Origin: Candidatus Competibacter phosphatis | Lineage (GTDB): Bacteria; Pseudomonadota; Gammaproteobacteria; Competibacterales; Competibacteraceae | DNA: 48,462 nucleotides | Direction of reading: 5' to 3' | NCBI RefSeq assembly: GCF_012939995.1 | Contig: NZ_SPMZ01000035.1 | Location: 1 to 48,462 of the forward strand | Shown: one piece after another, positions 8,395 to 16,520 of the stretch | Layout: every line of letters starts with the position of its first letter | Position numbering within the stretch: position 1 is the stretch's first letter | Translations under genes and position numbers: made by a program | The notes under the pieces: model-generated | Databases searched by the model: none | What the model was told of the DNA's origin: nothing | The model's input: the letters and a program-made list of their open reading frames with translations, nothing else

Positions 8395-9671
8395 GTGAAC
8401 TCCTTCGTAATGACTACGATCCACACCGGGTTTTGCGCGGCCAAGCGGTGCAATTGCAGAATAGGCTGGCTGCGCGCCGCCGACAGTTGCAACACCTCCC
8501 AGCGCAGGCCACTGCTCCGCGCGGCGGCCATGGCGCTGGCGAGATTCTCGAAGGTGACGACGTTGATCACCAGTCGGCCACCTAGTTTGAGGCGGGCCAG
8601 ACACTGCTCGATCAGCGCTGTCAGGGCACCGCTCGAACCGCCAATGAACACCGCGTCGGGATCGGGCCAGGTTTCCAGTTGCGCCGGCGCCCGATCCGTG
8701 ACCAGGGTGTAATTGAAGATGCCGAAACGGCGGGCGTTGGCGCGGGCGTTGGCGCTGTCGGCCGGATTTTTCTCGATGGCGTAGACATGGCCGTCCGGGC
8801 ACAACATCGCCGCTTCGAGACCGACCGTGCCGGCGCCGGCGCCGATGTCCCACACCAGGGCGGCGGGATCGAGGCGCAGCTTGGCGAGTGCGACGGCGCG
8901 CACTTCGAGCTTGGTCAGCAAACCCTGTTCCGGCTGGCGCTGGGCGTATTCGCCGTCCTCGATGCCGAATCGCGGGAGCGGTGGACGCGGCGCGATTCGG
9001 CGTAGGACCAGCACATTGGGCGCGGGAAAGGTCTTCTCCGCCACCGCCGCTGGCGTGAGATCGGTGAATAGCGCCTCGTCGGGCGCGTTGAGGCGCGTCG
9101 CCACGTCGAGGCGAAACGCTTCGCCCAATCCGGCCGCCAGCAGCAGGCGAGCGATGCGCGCCGGATCGTTGGCCGGCGAGGTCAGACAAAACAGCAGGTC
9201 ATGCTGGCCGATCGCTCGCGCCAACGGCGCCAGACCGTGATCGTGGCGGGCACCGGGCACCCACTCGCCGGCGTCGGCGGCGTGGACCGAAACCAGCTTG
9301 GCGTCATGCCAGGGCAGACCGAGACGGGCCGCGGCCAGTTGCACACTGGACAACGTCGGCACGATGTGGACCCGCTCGCGCCCCAGCGCGGCGATCAAAC
9401 CAGCGGCGATGCCAAAGTAGAGTGGATCGCCGGTGGCGAGCACCACGACTCGCCGCCCGGTGCTCAATGCCTCCTCGACCCAAGCCGCCACGATGGTGAC
9501 GCGACCGTTCGCGTCGCGCCGTTCGGTCTGTTCCGGCAGCAGCGACGCAACAACGCGTAACTGATGGGGAGCGCCGATGACCAGATCGGCCGCGCGCAAG
9601 AGTTCCTGGGCGTGCGCCGTGAGGCCAGCCGCGCCATCGTCATGCACACCGATGACTTGACAGGGCGTCAT
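8391..9671 (-). CDS. cobL: Precorrin-6Y / cobalt-precorrin-7 methyltransferase-decarboxylase (CbiE-CbiT fusion)
   Basis: A 426-residue fusion that methylates C5 and C15 and decarboxylates the C12 acetate. The N-terminal CbiE half (about 1-200) has VVVLATGDPLYFGIAAGLIA. The C-terminal CbiT half (about 235-426) is a class I methyltransferase with VWDIGAGAGTVGLEAAM and VFIGGSSGAL. The preferred start is the ATG at 9671 (MTPCQVIGVHDDG), which overlaps the stop of cbiD by 4 bp; an upstream ATG at 9746 would add 25 Arg-rich residues and is unlikely. The same fused order is known from aerobic CobL. Confidence 0.95.
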   Translation of the reverse strand: MTPCQVIGVHDDGAAGLTAHAQELLRAADLVIGAPHQLRVVASLLPEQTERRDANGRVTIVAAWVEEALSTGRRVVVLATGDPLYFGIAAGLIAALGRERVHIVPTLSSVQLAAARLGLPWHDAKLVSVHAADAGEWVPGARHDHGLAPLARAIGQHDLLFCLTSPANDPARIARLLLAAGLGEAFRLDVATRLNAPDEALFTDLTPAAVAEKTFPAPNVLVLRRIAPRPPLPRFGIEDGEYAQRQPEQGLLTKLEVRAVALAKLRLDPAALVWDIGAGAGTVGLEAAMLCPDGHVYAIEKNPADSANARANARRFGIFNYTLVTDRAPAQLETWPDPDAVFIGGSSGALTALIEQCLARLKLGGRLVINVVTFENLASAMAAARSSGLRWEVLQLSAARSQPILQLHRLAAQNPVWIVVITKEFT

Positions 9672-10855
9672 GGTCGCCCGCCTCCAAATCGATCCAGGGC
9701 CTCGGCGTGCGGCAGAACGAGCAGAGTCCGGCCTTCGGTATCGCAAACCAGCACATCGAGTTCGAAGCGCCCCGGATAGCGCTGGTTGAGGCTGACCCAG
9801 GCGCGCAGGGCGAGAGCGCGATGAAAATCCACGGTCAAGCCGAGTTCGGCGAGCTTTTCGGCGGCAAAGCGCCCGGTTTCGGCGGCGCGGATGGCTGTCA
9901 CCAAGGAAGCCGGCGCACCTACTTCGGCGGCGGTTTCAGCCAGCAGATCGCGATCAATGGCTTGACGCCAGGCGTGGGTGACGGGGAGTCCTTGAGCAAT
10001 CTTGGTCAACTTGCCGACCATGCAGCCCAGAATGACACGCCGAAAACCGCAATCCCGCGCGGTATCGAACGCAGCCTTGACGAAGTCGCCCATCTGCACG
10101 AAACAAGCTTCCGGCCACTCGGGATATTGGCGCATGGCGCGTTTTTCGGTGCGACCGCCGGTGGTGAACACCATGGCTGGCTGTCGCTGCGCGGCGGCCA
10201 CTTGCACCGCCTGCACCACGCTGGCCCGGAACGCCGCCGTCGAATAGGGATGAACGATGCCGCTGATGCCCAGAATGGAAATGCCGCCGAGAATACCTAG
10301 CCGGGGATTGAGGGTCTTGCGAGCCATGTCCTCGCCGCCGGGTACCGAAATCGTCACTTCGAGGCCGGCGTGGTCGAGCAGGTCGCCGGCGGCGGCGCGC
10401 ACGTTGTCGGCGATGTTCCGGCGCGGCACCGGGTTGATGGCCGGACCGCCCACCTCCAGCCCGAGTCCTTCTTTCGTCACCGTACCGACACCGGGACCTC
10501 CCTTGAGAATCAGGCAATCGGCTTGACCAGCCAACAGGCGCACATCGGCCGTGAGTCGCGCGCCATGGGTGACATCCGGGTCGTCGCCGGCATCCTTGAC
10601 CACCACGGCATGGGCGGTATCCGCCGCGACACAACCGTCCTCGACGACGAAATGGACCCGCCGACCGTTCGGCAGGAGGCACTCGATCATATCCGGCACG
10701 GTACCGGAGACCAGACCCAAAGTGGCTGCTCGCGCCGCCGCCGCCGAACAAGCGCCGGTAGTGAAACCGCTGCGGTTGCCGCGCGCGCGGCGCGGCGTGG
10801 CTTTGCGCATCTTCTCGTCGGAACGGTCATGCCCACGACGCTCAGGCGGCGGCAT
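9668..10855 (-). CDS. cbiD: Cobalt-precorrin-5B C1-methyltransferase
   Basis: Up to 395 residues. CbiD methylates C1 and is specific to the anaerobic-type route. The family signature GFTTGACSAAAARAA lies near the N-terminus; further on are ILKGGPGVGTVTKEGLGL, GILGGISILGISGIVHPYS and VFTTGGRTEKRAM. The ATG at 10855 overlaps cbiC by 14 bp; an internal ATG at 10810 would give a shorter, more usual N-terminus (MRKATPRRARGN). Neither has a convincing ribosome binding site, so the start is uncertain. Together with cbiG and cbiX it marks the pathway as anaerobic-type rather than the CobG/CobF aerobic route. Confidence 0.94.
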   Translation of the reverse strand: MPPPERRGHDRSDEKMRKATPRRARGNRSGFTTGACSAAAARAATLGLVSGTVPDMIECLLPNGRRVHFVVEDGCVAADTAHAVVVKDAGDDPDVTHGARLTADVRLLAGQADCLILKGGPGVGTVTKEGLGLEVGGPAINPVPRRNIADNVRAAAGDLLDHAGLEVTISVPGGEDMARKTLNPRLGILGGISILGISGIVHPYSTAAFRASVVQAVQVAAAQRQPAMVFTTGGRTEKRAMRQYPEWPEACFVQMGDFVKAAFDTARDCGFRRVILGCMVGKLTKIAQGLPVTHAWRQAIDRDLLAETAAEVGAPASLVTAIRAAETGRFAAEKLAELGLTVDFHRALALRAWVSLNQRYPGRFELDVLVCDTEGRTLLVLPHAEALDRFGGGRP

Positions 10856-11513
10856 GCGTTCGGGTTTCGGCCAGCGTCAACAAGCCATGCAGCGCGGCGA
10901 CCACCAGGGTCGATCCACCCTTGCGACCCCGACACAAAATCCACGGTACCTCGCTCAGCGTCGCCAATTGCTCCTTCGACTCGGCCGCCGACACGAAACC
11001 CACCGGCATACCGATGATCAGCGCCGGACGCACGCCCTCCTCGCGCACCAGGCGGATGACTTCGAGCAGGGCTGTCGGCGCGTTGCCGATTCCGACCAGC
11101 GCGCCGTCGAGCAGACCGCGCCGCCACGCCAAGCGCATGGCCTGCACGGCGCGGGTGCTGCCCTCGGCGCGCGCGCGCTCGATCACCTCGGGATCGGCGA
11201 TGAACTGGTGAGTCGTCAGGCCAAAGTGTTTGAGCCGGGGCGCCGAAAGACCGACCGTGATCATCTCGACGTCGGCGACGATGGGCGTCGCGCCCTTCAA
11301 CACCGCCGCTCGCCCGGCGGCCACGGCCTGGGGATGAAACGCGGTGAGACCGTTGAATTCGAAATCGGCCGTGGCGTGAATCATGCGGCGAACGATCACC
11401 CATTGCTCGGCGCTGTAGACGTGTTGTCCAACTTCGGCATCGATCACGGCGAAGGATTCGTGCTCGATGGCTTGACCGGCGACGGTCAGTTGCTCAGTGA
11501 CGGCAGTGTTCAT
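10842..11513 (-). CDS. cbiC: Precorrin-8X / cobalt-precorrin-8 methylmutase
   Basis: A 223-residue CbiC/CobH protein that moves the C11 methyl to C12 to give (hydrogeno/cob)yrinate. The likely catalytic histidine is in VVRRMIHATADFEF (His46; the W-VI-VRR-M-H pattern). The C-terminal part has IIGMPVGFVSAAESKEQL and the RGRKGGSTLV end, both family hallmarks. The start is the ATG at 11513 (MNTAVTEQLTV); the frame continues upstream only as a shadow of cbiX. It lies 7 bp after the cbiX stop. Confidence 0.94.
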   Translation of the reverse strand: MNTAVTEQLTVAGQAIEHESFAVIDAEVGQHVYSAEQWVIVRRMIHATADFEFNGLTAFHPQAVAAGRAAVLKGATPIVADVEMITVGLSAPRLKHFGLTTHQFIADPEVIERARAEGSTRAVQAMRLAWRRGLLDGALVGIGNAPTALLEVIRLVREEGVRPALIIGMPVGFVSAAESKEQLATLSEVPWILCRGRKGGSTLVVAALHGLLTLAETRTHAAA

Positions 11514-11520
11514 GGTCGGC

Positions 11521-12447
11521 TCAGGCATGATGGAGGTGATCGCCACCGCCACCATGGGTCGGAGCGGATGGCGCGGCATGGTGGTGATGGTGACGATGGT
11601 CAGGCGCGGCGCCGTGCCCGGCGTCATGCCCATGAGGGTGGACGTGCTCGGCGGCGGCCTGCTGGAAGGCGCAGCCATCGCAATCGAGCAGTGAGTCGTC
11701 GGTCGCCGCCGCCGTGGCGCGCTCGTCGAGCAGCGCCAATAAACCCTCGTCGTGGCCAAAATAGGAACCCAGCGCAAAACTTGCCTGGGGGTAGACCGGC
11801 CGCAAGCGCGCCATCTGCGCGCCGATGCGCTCGATCAATACCCCGCTGAACAGGTAGACCGGCTGCACCAGGATTTGACTCATGCCGAGCCGGACCTGGC
11901 GTTGCACCACCGATTCCAGGCGAGGGTGGGTAACGTCGGTAAAGGCGATGTCCACCAGTTCGTGGTCGCTGTCCTCGTACACCCAACGGGCGAGGCGCGC
12001 CATGTCGCCGTTGGCGCTGGCGTCGGACGAGCCGCGACCCAGCAGGATGACGCCGGTGGTGCGCGGGTCGGGCATGGCCATTTCCCGCATCAGGCTGTCG
12101 AGCCGGCGCTTGACGATGGCGAAGATCTCGCGGCCCAACCCCAGGTGTGGCGCGCAGGCGAACTCGATCGTCGGATGGCGGACGCGCGCGGCGGCGATGG
12201 CGGCCGGGATATCCTTCTTGACGTGGCTGGCGGCGTTGAGGATCAGCGGCAGTACCATCACCCGCCGGCCGTGGGCGGCGGCGCGGTCGAGCCCCGCGTC
12301 GAGCAGGGTTTCGGCCAGCTCGATGAAGCACAGTTCGATGTGCCAGTCCGGGTGACGTTGCCGCCAAAGCTGGACGAATGCCTCGACTTCGTCGTTACTG
12401 CCGGGGCGGCGCGAGCCGTGGCCGACGAGCAGCAGGGTGTCATTCAT
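11521..12447 (-). CDS. cbiX: Sirohydrochlorin cobaltochelatase CbiX (long form) with His-rich tail
   Basis: A 308-residue CbiX that inserts cobalt into sirohydrochlorin, the committing step of the anaerobic route. The N-terminal half has LLVGHGSRRPGSN (His10) and LILNAASHVKKDIPAAI. A second, CbiX-like half starts at VILLGRGSSDASAN, as in the two-domain bacterial long form. The last 45 residues are very rich in His (AEHVHPHGHDAGHG, then a run of five His, and DHLHHA at the end), probably binding or storing metal. A DCDGCAF motif precedes the tail; in some CbiX-L a cysteine motif there binds an Fe-S cluster, so it may do so here. It overlaps cobM by 8 bp. Confidence 0.94.
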   Translation of the reverse strand: MNDTLLLVGHGSRRPGSNDEVEAFVQLWRQRHPDWHIELCFIELAETLLDAGLDRAAAHGRRVMVLPLILNAASHVKKDIPAAIAAARVRHPTIEFACAPHLGLGREIFAIVKRRLDSLMREMAMPDPRTTGVILLGRGSSDASANGDMARLARWVYEDSDHELVDIAFTDVTHPRLESVVQRQVRLGMSQILVQPVYLFSGVLIERIGAQMARLRPVYPQASFALGSYFGHDEGLLALLDERATAAATDDSLLDCDGCAFQQAAAEHVHPHGHDAGHGAAPDHRHHHHHAAPSAPTHGGGGDHLHHA

Positions 12448-13246
12448 GGCTAGGGTCTCCAGGGGAACGGGCGGTCGCCGGGCGAAAGCGGTGACTAAAA
12501 CTCGGATCGTAGAGCTTGGAGCGGACCAGGCTGGGCCAGTCGCGCGCGCCCAGCGCCGGGCTGGCGATGATCATGGCCTGGGCGCCGATCTTTTCGGCCT
12601 GGCATTTGCGCTTGATGTCGGCGAGGGTGCCGCGCACGATTTTTTCCGCGCCCGGCCAGGAGGCTTTTTGGACCACCAGCATCGGCGCGTCCTCGGCCCA
12701 GCCGGCGGCGCGCAGGGCGCGTTGCACATCGTGGAGCAGGGTGATCGACAAAAAGATGCAAAGCGTGCTGTGGTGCGCGGCCAGCGCTTCCAGCTCTTCA
12801 CCCGCCGGCATCGGGGTGCGGCCGGCCACACGGGTGAGGATGACGGTTTGTGTCACTTCCGGCAGAGTCAGGGTTTCGCCAGCGGCGGCAGCCGAGGCCA
12901 GAGCCGAGGACACGCCGGGCACCACGGCCCAAGCGATACCCGCCGTGTCGAGCGGCCGCGTCATTTCGACCAACGCGCCGTATAGGCTGGGATCGCCGGT
13001 TTGCAGACGGACCACGGTGTCATGACGGTCGGCGGCGGCGAGCAGCCAGACCGTCATTTCCTCCAGCGTCATATCCTTCGAGTCGCGAATCTCGCAGCCG
13101 TTGGGCGCGTACAAGGTGGCCGCGACATCGACCAGCGAACCGGCGAACAGGATGGCGCCCGCCCGTTCGAGCAGGGCGCGTCCCTTGACGGTGATCAAGT
13201 CGGGATCGCCGGGGCCGGCGCCGACAAACCAGACCTTGCCGGGCAT
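12440..13246 (-). CDS. cobM: Precorrin-4 / cobalt-precorrin-4 C11-methyltransferase
   Basis: A 268-residue CobM/CbiF methyltransferase. It shows VWFVGAGPGDPDLITVKG at the N-terminus, the family-specific ILFAGSLVD, VVRLQTGDPSLYGALVEM and VVPGVSSALASAAAAGETL. It is the first gene of the corrin operon, with a strong ribosome binding site (GGAGGTAA) before the ATG at 13246. A cobalamin riboswitch lies 220 bp upstream in the same orientation, so the whole operon is probably shut down by B12. Confidence 0.95.
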   Translation of the reverse strand: MPGKVWFVGAGPGDPDLITVKGRALLERAGAILFAGSLVDVAATLYAPNGCEIRDSKDMTLEEMTVWLLAAADRHDTVVRLQTGDPSLYGALVEMTRPLDTAGIAWAVVPGVSSALASAAAAGETLTLPEVTQTVILTRVAGRTPMPAGEELEALAAHHSTLCIFLSITLLHDVQRALRAAGWAEDAPMLVVQKASWPGAEKIVRGTLADIKRKCQAEKIGAQAMIIASPALGARDWPSLVRSKLYDPSFSHRFRPATARSPGDPSHE

Positions 13247-13465
13247 GGCGAGTTACCTCCAGAGTGAAGCGCGGCGAAAACGCGCGGTGGCGGTAACGAA
13301 ATCCAGCTCCCTATGCATGAGCATCCTCTGAGTTGAACACGACACTGGATCGGGCGCGGCCTCGGGGAGATGCGGCAAGGGCGGGGAAATCGAATCCTAT
13401 CGGCGGTGGAGCCCACGCGCTCGATGATCGGTCGAACCCACACCCCGGGGTCGTGCCAAACAAAT

Positions 13466-13664
13466 CGATCAGGCCGGTCTTCTGGCTTGGCCGTCTTCCG
13501 CCTCCATCAACCTTCCCGCGCGGATGCACAGTGGCCTAGCGATGGATTTGTCAGGCTTACAGCAGCGGGGGCTGCGCCGGACTGGCTGGCCTGGCAAGAC
13601 GCCAGCGTCACCGGACTTCCCGTTTCACCCGGTCGCACGGCAATGCGGTCGGGAACCTGGATCG
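13466..13664 (-). promoter_or_regulatory. Cobalamin (B12) riboswitch of the corrin operon
   Basis: The minus strand carries the conserved parts in order: GGTGAAACGGGAAGTCCGGTG, the core GCAGCCCCCGCTGCTGTAAG, GCCACTGTGC, GGGAAGG and the B12-box segment GCCAGAAGACCGGCC. Outer pairing is seen between CGATCCAGG (13656-13664) and CCTGATCG (13466-13473), with one bulged base. It lies upstream of cobM. From its position it should lower expression of cobM-cbiH when adenosylcobalamin is present; whether it acts on transcription or translation is not clear. Confidence 0.92.
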
Positions 13665-14399
13665 AATGAGGTAGCAGCATACCCCCGCGCACGGAGAAGT
13701 GGCAAGCAAGGTAAGCGCGCGGGGGCATCGGGACGATGAGTCCACTTTATCCCTCATCCCACCCGCCGCGAATGTTGTGGATGGTTGCGCATTGGCAGGC
13801 ACCAGCGTGCGATCATCGAAAGCTCGGCGTTCTTTGCCGTCATTTCGCTGTACTTCCAGGAGCTTGGCCTTTGCTGACGAGTTGTCTTCCCTCGTGCGTA
13901 AAAATGCCCCTGTGAATGGGTTTTCTCTCACCAGTGGTTGAGGGGTCTTCCAGAAAGAGAAAACGGCCTCTAGGATCAGTTTTTACCTCTCTGAGCGATA
14001 AGTTTTGTCACTTATTAGTTTCAATATGGGGTATGTCATGCCGAAAAATATTGATGACTAAGTTACTCTGTTGAAATAAAAAACAATTCCAGCTATGTGT
14101 TTCCTATTCTCTTAGGAGTGGTGCAGTTGCCTGCGGGGATAGGGTGCAAAAGCGACGTGAATCCACCGAAAGTCACTGATGAAATCTCGTTCTGTTGTGC
14201 TAACTACGTTTTGTAGTGGTGAGCCAGTTCGGGGGGGAACGGCGCGATGACGCAATTTCCAGGTTGCAAGGTTTGTGATGAATGTTATACCGCTGAAAAA
14301 AAATTTAGTTAAATTAAATAATTTTTGCCAACTACGGCGAAATATCTTAGATAAGCAGAAACTATATAATCATTAGCTATATTCAATAGGATCATTCTG
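13665..14399. other. Intergenic stretch without a recognised gene
   Basis: This holds the upstream region of the corrin operon riboswitch and then becomes AT-rich from about 13.98 kb. Short frames occur on both strands (about 13699-13941 plus, 13608-13931 minus), but none has a recognisable family. A fragment at about 14122-14214 reads as a plausible protein-like frame ending in TAG but has no start signal. The corrin operon promoter must lie here. I see no clear terminator or repeat. Confidence 0.5.
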
Positions 14400-15213
14400 A
14401 TGTCTGAAGCAACTATTCAAACACTTTTGCAGGTTCTAGGTGGTGGGGTGTTTGGGTTTTTTGATCGCCTGGTATGCAGCTCACCAGCAAAAAAGTAAAA
14501 AAAACACATTGCGTATAAGACAAGCAGCATCCAGCTTCTACATTTGCACGAAGAAACTCCTGACGCCATAAAGGTGTCAGTGGATAAATCAGTAATAACA
14601 GGCAACAAGGCAGATAGCGGTATACAAGAACCGATAAAAAAATGCAAACTGCTCATTCTATAGTACTTAAGAATAAAGGTAACAGCACTGCATCTGATCT
14701 GTATTTTGAGGTCAAATTCGAAAAGAGCGTAAACATTCTTGCCTTCTTTTCCACACCATCTTCCAGTGATGCGTACAAGATTTTACTTAAGAAGGTTTCT
14801 GAAAAAGAGAATACTTTGAGTATTTTTTTTGCCTTATCTAAATCCGAACGAAATTGTGGATGTTTCTATTGTTGCAACTTTCGACGAATCTCCTACTAAA
14901 CCGGTAGTTACTGGTCGCGGAAAAGAGGTCTCCATTTACAAATTTGCAAGGAGAGCAAGCCCAGCACCGGTCGCGCTTCTATTTTTTTTCTTTGGTATTC
15001 GTTGTGTTCGCTATGTTTGAAGGATCAGTGGTTACCGAAAGCATGGGGTCATTATTTCCTGAGTCTTGGATCCAATTTCTTGGCGGTACTGTAGATATTG
15101 TTCAGGTCAAAGTCCTCTCGTTTCCAATACTCCATAAAGTTCTCACAATAATACTGGGAGGGGTCTTGCTGGGAGGCTTAATTTACAGACTGGTTGTAAA
15201 GAACAGATTCTGA
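14400..15213 (+). CDS. Hypothetical membrane protein, interrupted by five homopolymer frameshifts
   Basis: The pieces lie in different frames but form one protein. It starts MSEATIQTLLQVLGGGVFGF with a membrane helix (about residues 8-26). It continues through a soluble, probably beta-rich part (VLKNKGNSTASDLYFEVKFE, then NPNEIVDVSIVATFDE). It ends with two hydrophobic segments (LVFVVFAMF; LTIILGGVLLGGLIYRLVV). Each switch of frame falls in a homopolymer: T6 at 14457, A8 at 14497, A7 at 14636, T8 at 14823 and T8 at 14982. Changing each run by one base (net minus one) gives exactly 813 nt, or 270 residues. The ATG at 14400 has AGGA about 9 nt upstream. The low GC, unlike the neighbours, suggests transfer. 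I do not recognise the function. Confidence 0.55.
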
Positions 15214-15281
15214 AGAAATGAATATAGGTTTCCTGTTTTACTTGTGGATAATTAGATATTATTACAGAGGCGGCCTTAACA

Positions 15282-16436
15282 ATGTTAAAGTTAGAAGAAA
15301 TTATTGACGCTGCGGAAGGTCGCGAAATAAAAAAGAGCGATTGCTGTTAAGATGGTTCTGCTTGGCTTTAAAACAAAAGACATTTGTGACTTATTGGAAG
15401 TCTCCGATGCGTTTGTCAGCAAATGAAAGATCATCTATGAAAATGAAGATGCCGGTGGACTGCGATTGCATTACAAAGGCGGCCCTAAATTTTTAACGGA
15501 CACCCAGCGCTGGTTGTTACCCACAACTCAGATAATCTCAGCAAAATCAATTATATGATAAATATTTCATATGGCTGATTTTACAAGAGTTTTTTCGACT
15601 TATGGGTAAAGGCCAGCGCCCAGCGACGTGAAATCTGTTTTCATTTGATGGACAAACCTCATTATAGCGTGGAAGAACTCATGGACTTGATCGAGCGGCG
15701 CTATGATGTCGTTTATCAATCGAAACAATCTTACTACGATATTCTGAAAGAAGCGGGACTGAGTTGGCATCGAACTCAGGCGATGAACCCGAAAAAAAGA
15801 AAAAGGGTCTGGTGTTGCTGAAACAAGAGGAGATTAAAAAAAACTAGAGGCTCGGCAGGCAGAAATAGTAGAAGGTCAAGCCATTGTTTATGCTCAAGAT
15901 GAGTGTCATTTGTTGTGGGGCGACACGACAGGGTACGTGTGGGGTCAGCGAAACGAAAAAAACGGGGGTCCCGATTCAAAACATCAAACAAAGACAAACC
16001 TATTATGGCGCACTGAATCTTTATCATCGTGATTTTGTCCTGATGCCTCACGATGGTGGGAATAGTGAAAATACCGTTGCTTTTATCAAGCACTTGCAAA
16101 ATCTCAATCCTGATAAAAAGCTCATTCTGATTTGGGATGGAGCCAGTTACCATCGTAGCGAAGAAGTTCGCGCGTATTTAAATCAAGTAAATGAAGACTT
16201 GGAAGAGAAGAACTGGAAAATTACTTGTCTATTATTTGCACCGAACGCTCCCGAACAAAACCCAGTTGAAGATGTGTAGTTGAGAGGGGGAAAAATTTTT
16301 TTTGTGAAAAGCATTTTTTTATAAGAATAAAAACATTCCGACAAATAAAGAGATGTTTTTTCTGATTTTTATCAATCAACAGACTTTTGATTTAAATAAG
16401 ATTGACCGGTATTTAAACATTCCACAATCCGTATAG
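15282..16436 (+). pseudogene. IS630-family transposase, inactivated
   Basis: Starts MLKLEEIIDAAEGREIK and reaches a helix-turn-helix (KDICDLLEVSDAFVSK). The middle has DKPHYSVEELMDLIE and SKQSYYDILKEAGLSWHRTQ. The DDE domain has VYAQDECHLLWGDTTGYVWG (first Asp) and LILIWDGASYHRS (second Asp), then CLLFAPNAPEQNPVED (the final Glu). It is broken by homopolymer frameshifts (A6 at about 15329, A7 at about 15790, A8 at about 15837, T7 at about 16314), by two nonsense codons that replace Trp (TGA 15424-15426; TAG 16277-16279) and by a 111-bp insertion. Reconstructed length is about 345 residues, normal for IS630. The nonsense codons and insertion show true decay. Confidence 0.85.
15508..15618. mobile_element. 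111-bp MITE-like palindromic insertion inside the IS630 transposase
   Basis: Terminal inverted repeats CGCTGGTTGTTACCC (15508-15522) and GGGTAAAGGCCAGCG (15604-15618) match at 12 of 15 positions. A direct repeat CCCAG flanks the insert (15503-15507 and 15619-15623). Removing the insert and one CCCAG restores the transposase reading LTDTQRREICFHLMD without a break. Inside, a second inverted repeat (AAATCAATTATATGA / TCATATGGCTGATTT, 12 of 15) makes most of the element self-complementary. It has no coding capacity. The 5-bp duplication shows its mobiliser is not IS630 (which duplicates TA). Confidence 0.8.
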
Positions 16437-16520
16437 GAAAACTATATGGTTGCTTGTACTGGGGAGCTTAAACTAAAAAAGCTGTGATCTATCCCTGTGT
16501 TACTCACTTGGAGACAAACT

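Larger units (their letters stand above)
15222..16447 (+). mobile_element. IS630-family insertion sequence, degenerate, full length
   Basis: Imperfect 13-bp terminal inverted repeats bound the element: ATATAGGTTTCCT at 15222-15234 and its near complement AGGAAAACTATAT at 16435-16447 (12 of 13 match), with TA at both ends as expected for IS630 targets. Inside is one transposase frame on the plus strand. Without the 116 bp of a later insertion the element would be about 1.11 kb, normal for the family. It sits 9 bp after the stop of the AT-rich membrane protein. Confidence 0.8.

Noticed and set aside
13608-13941. Opposed short frames near the corrin operon riboswitch
   Set aside because: They overlap each other and the aptamer edge, lack ribosome binding sites and have no recognisable family.
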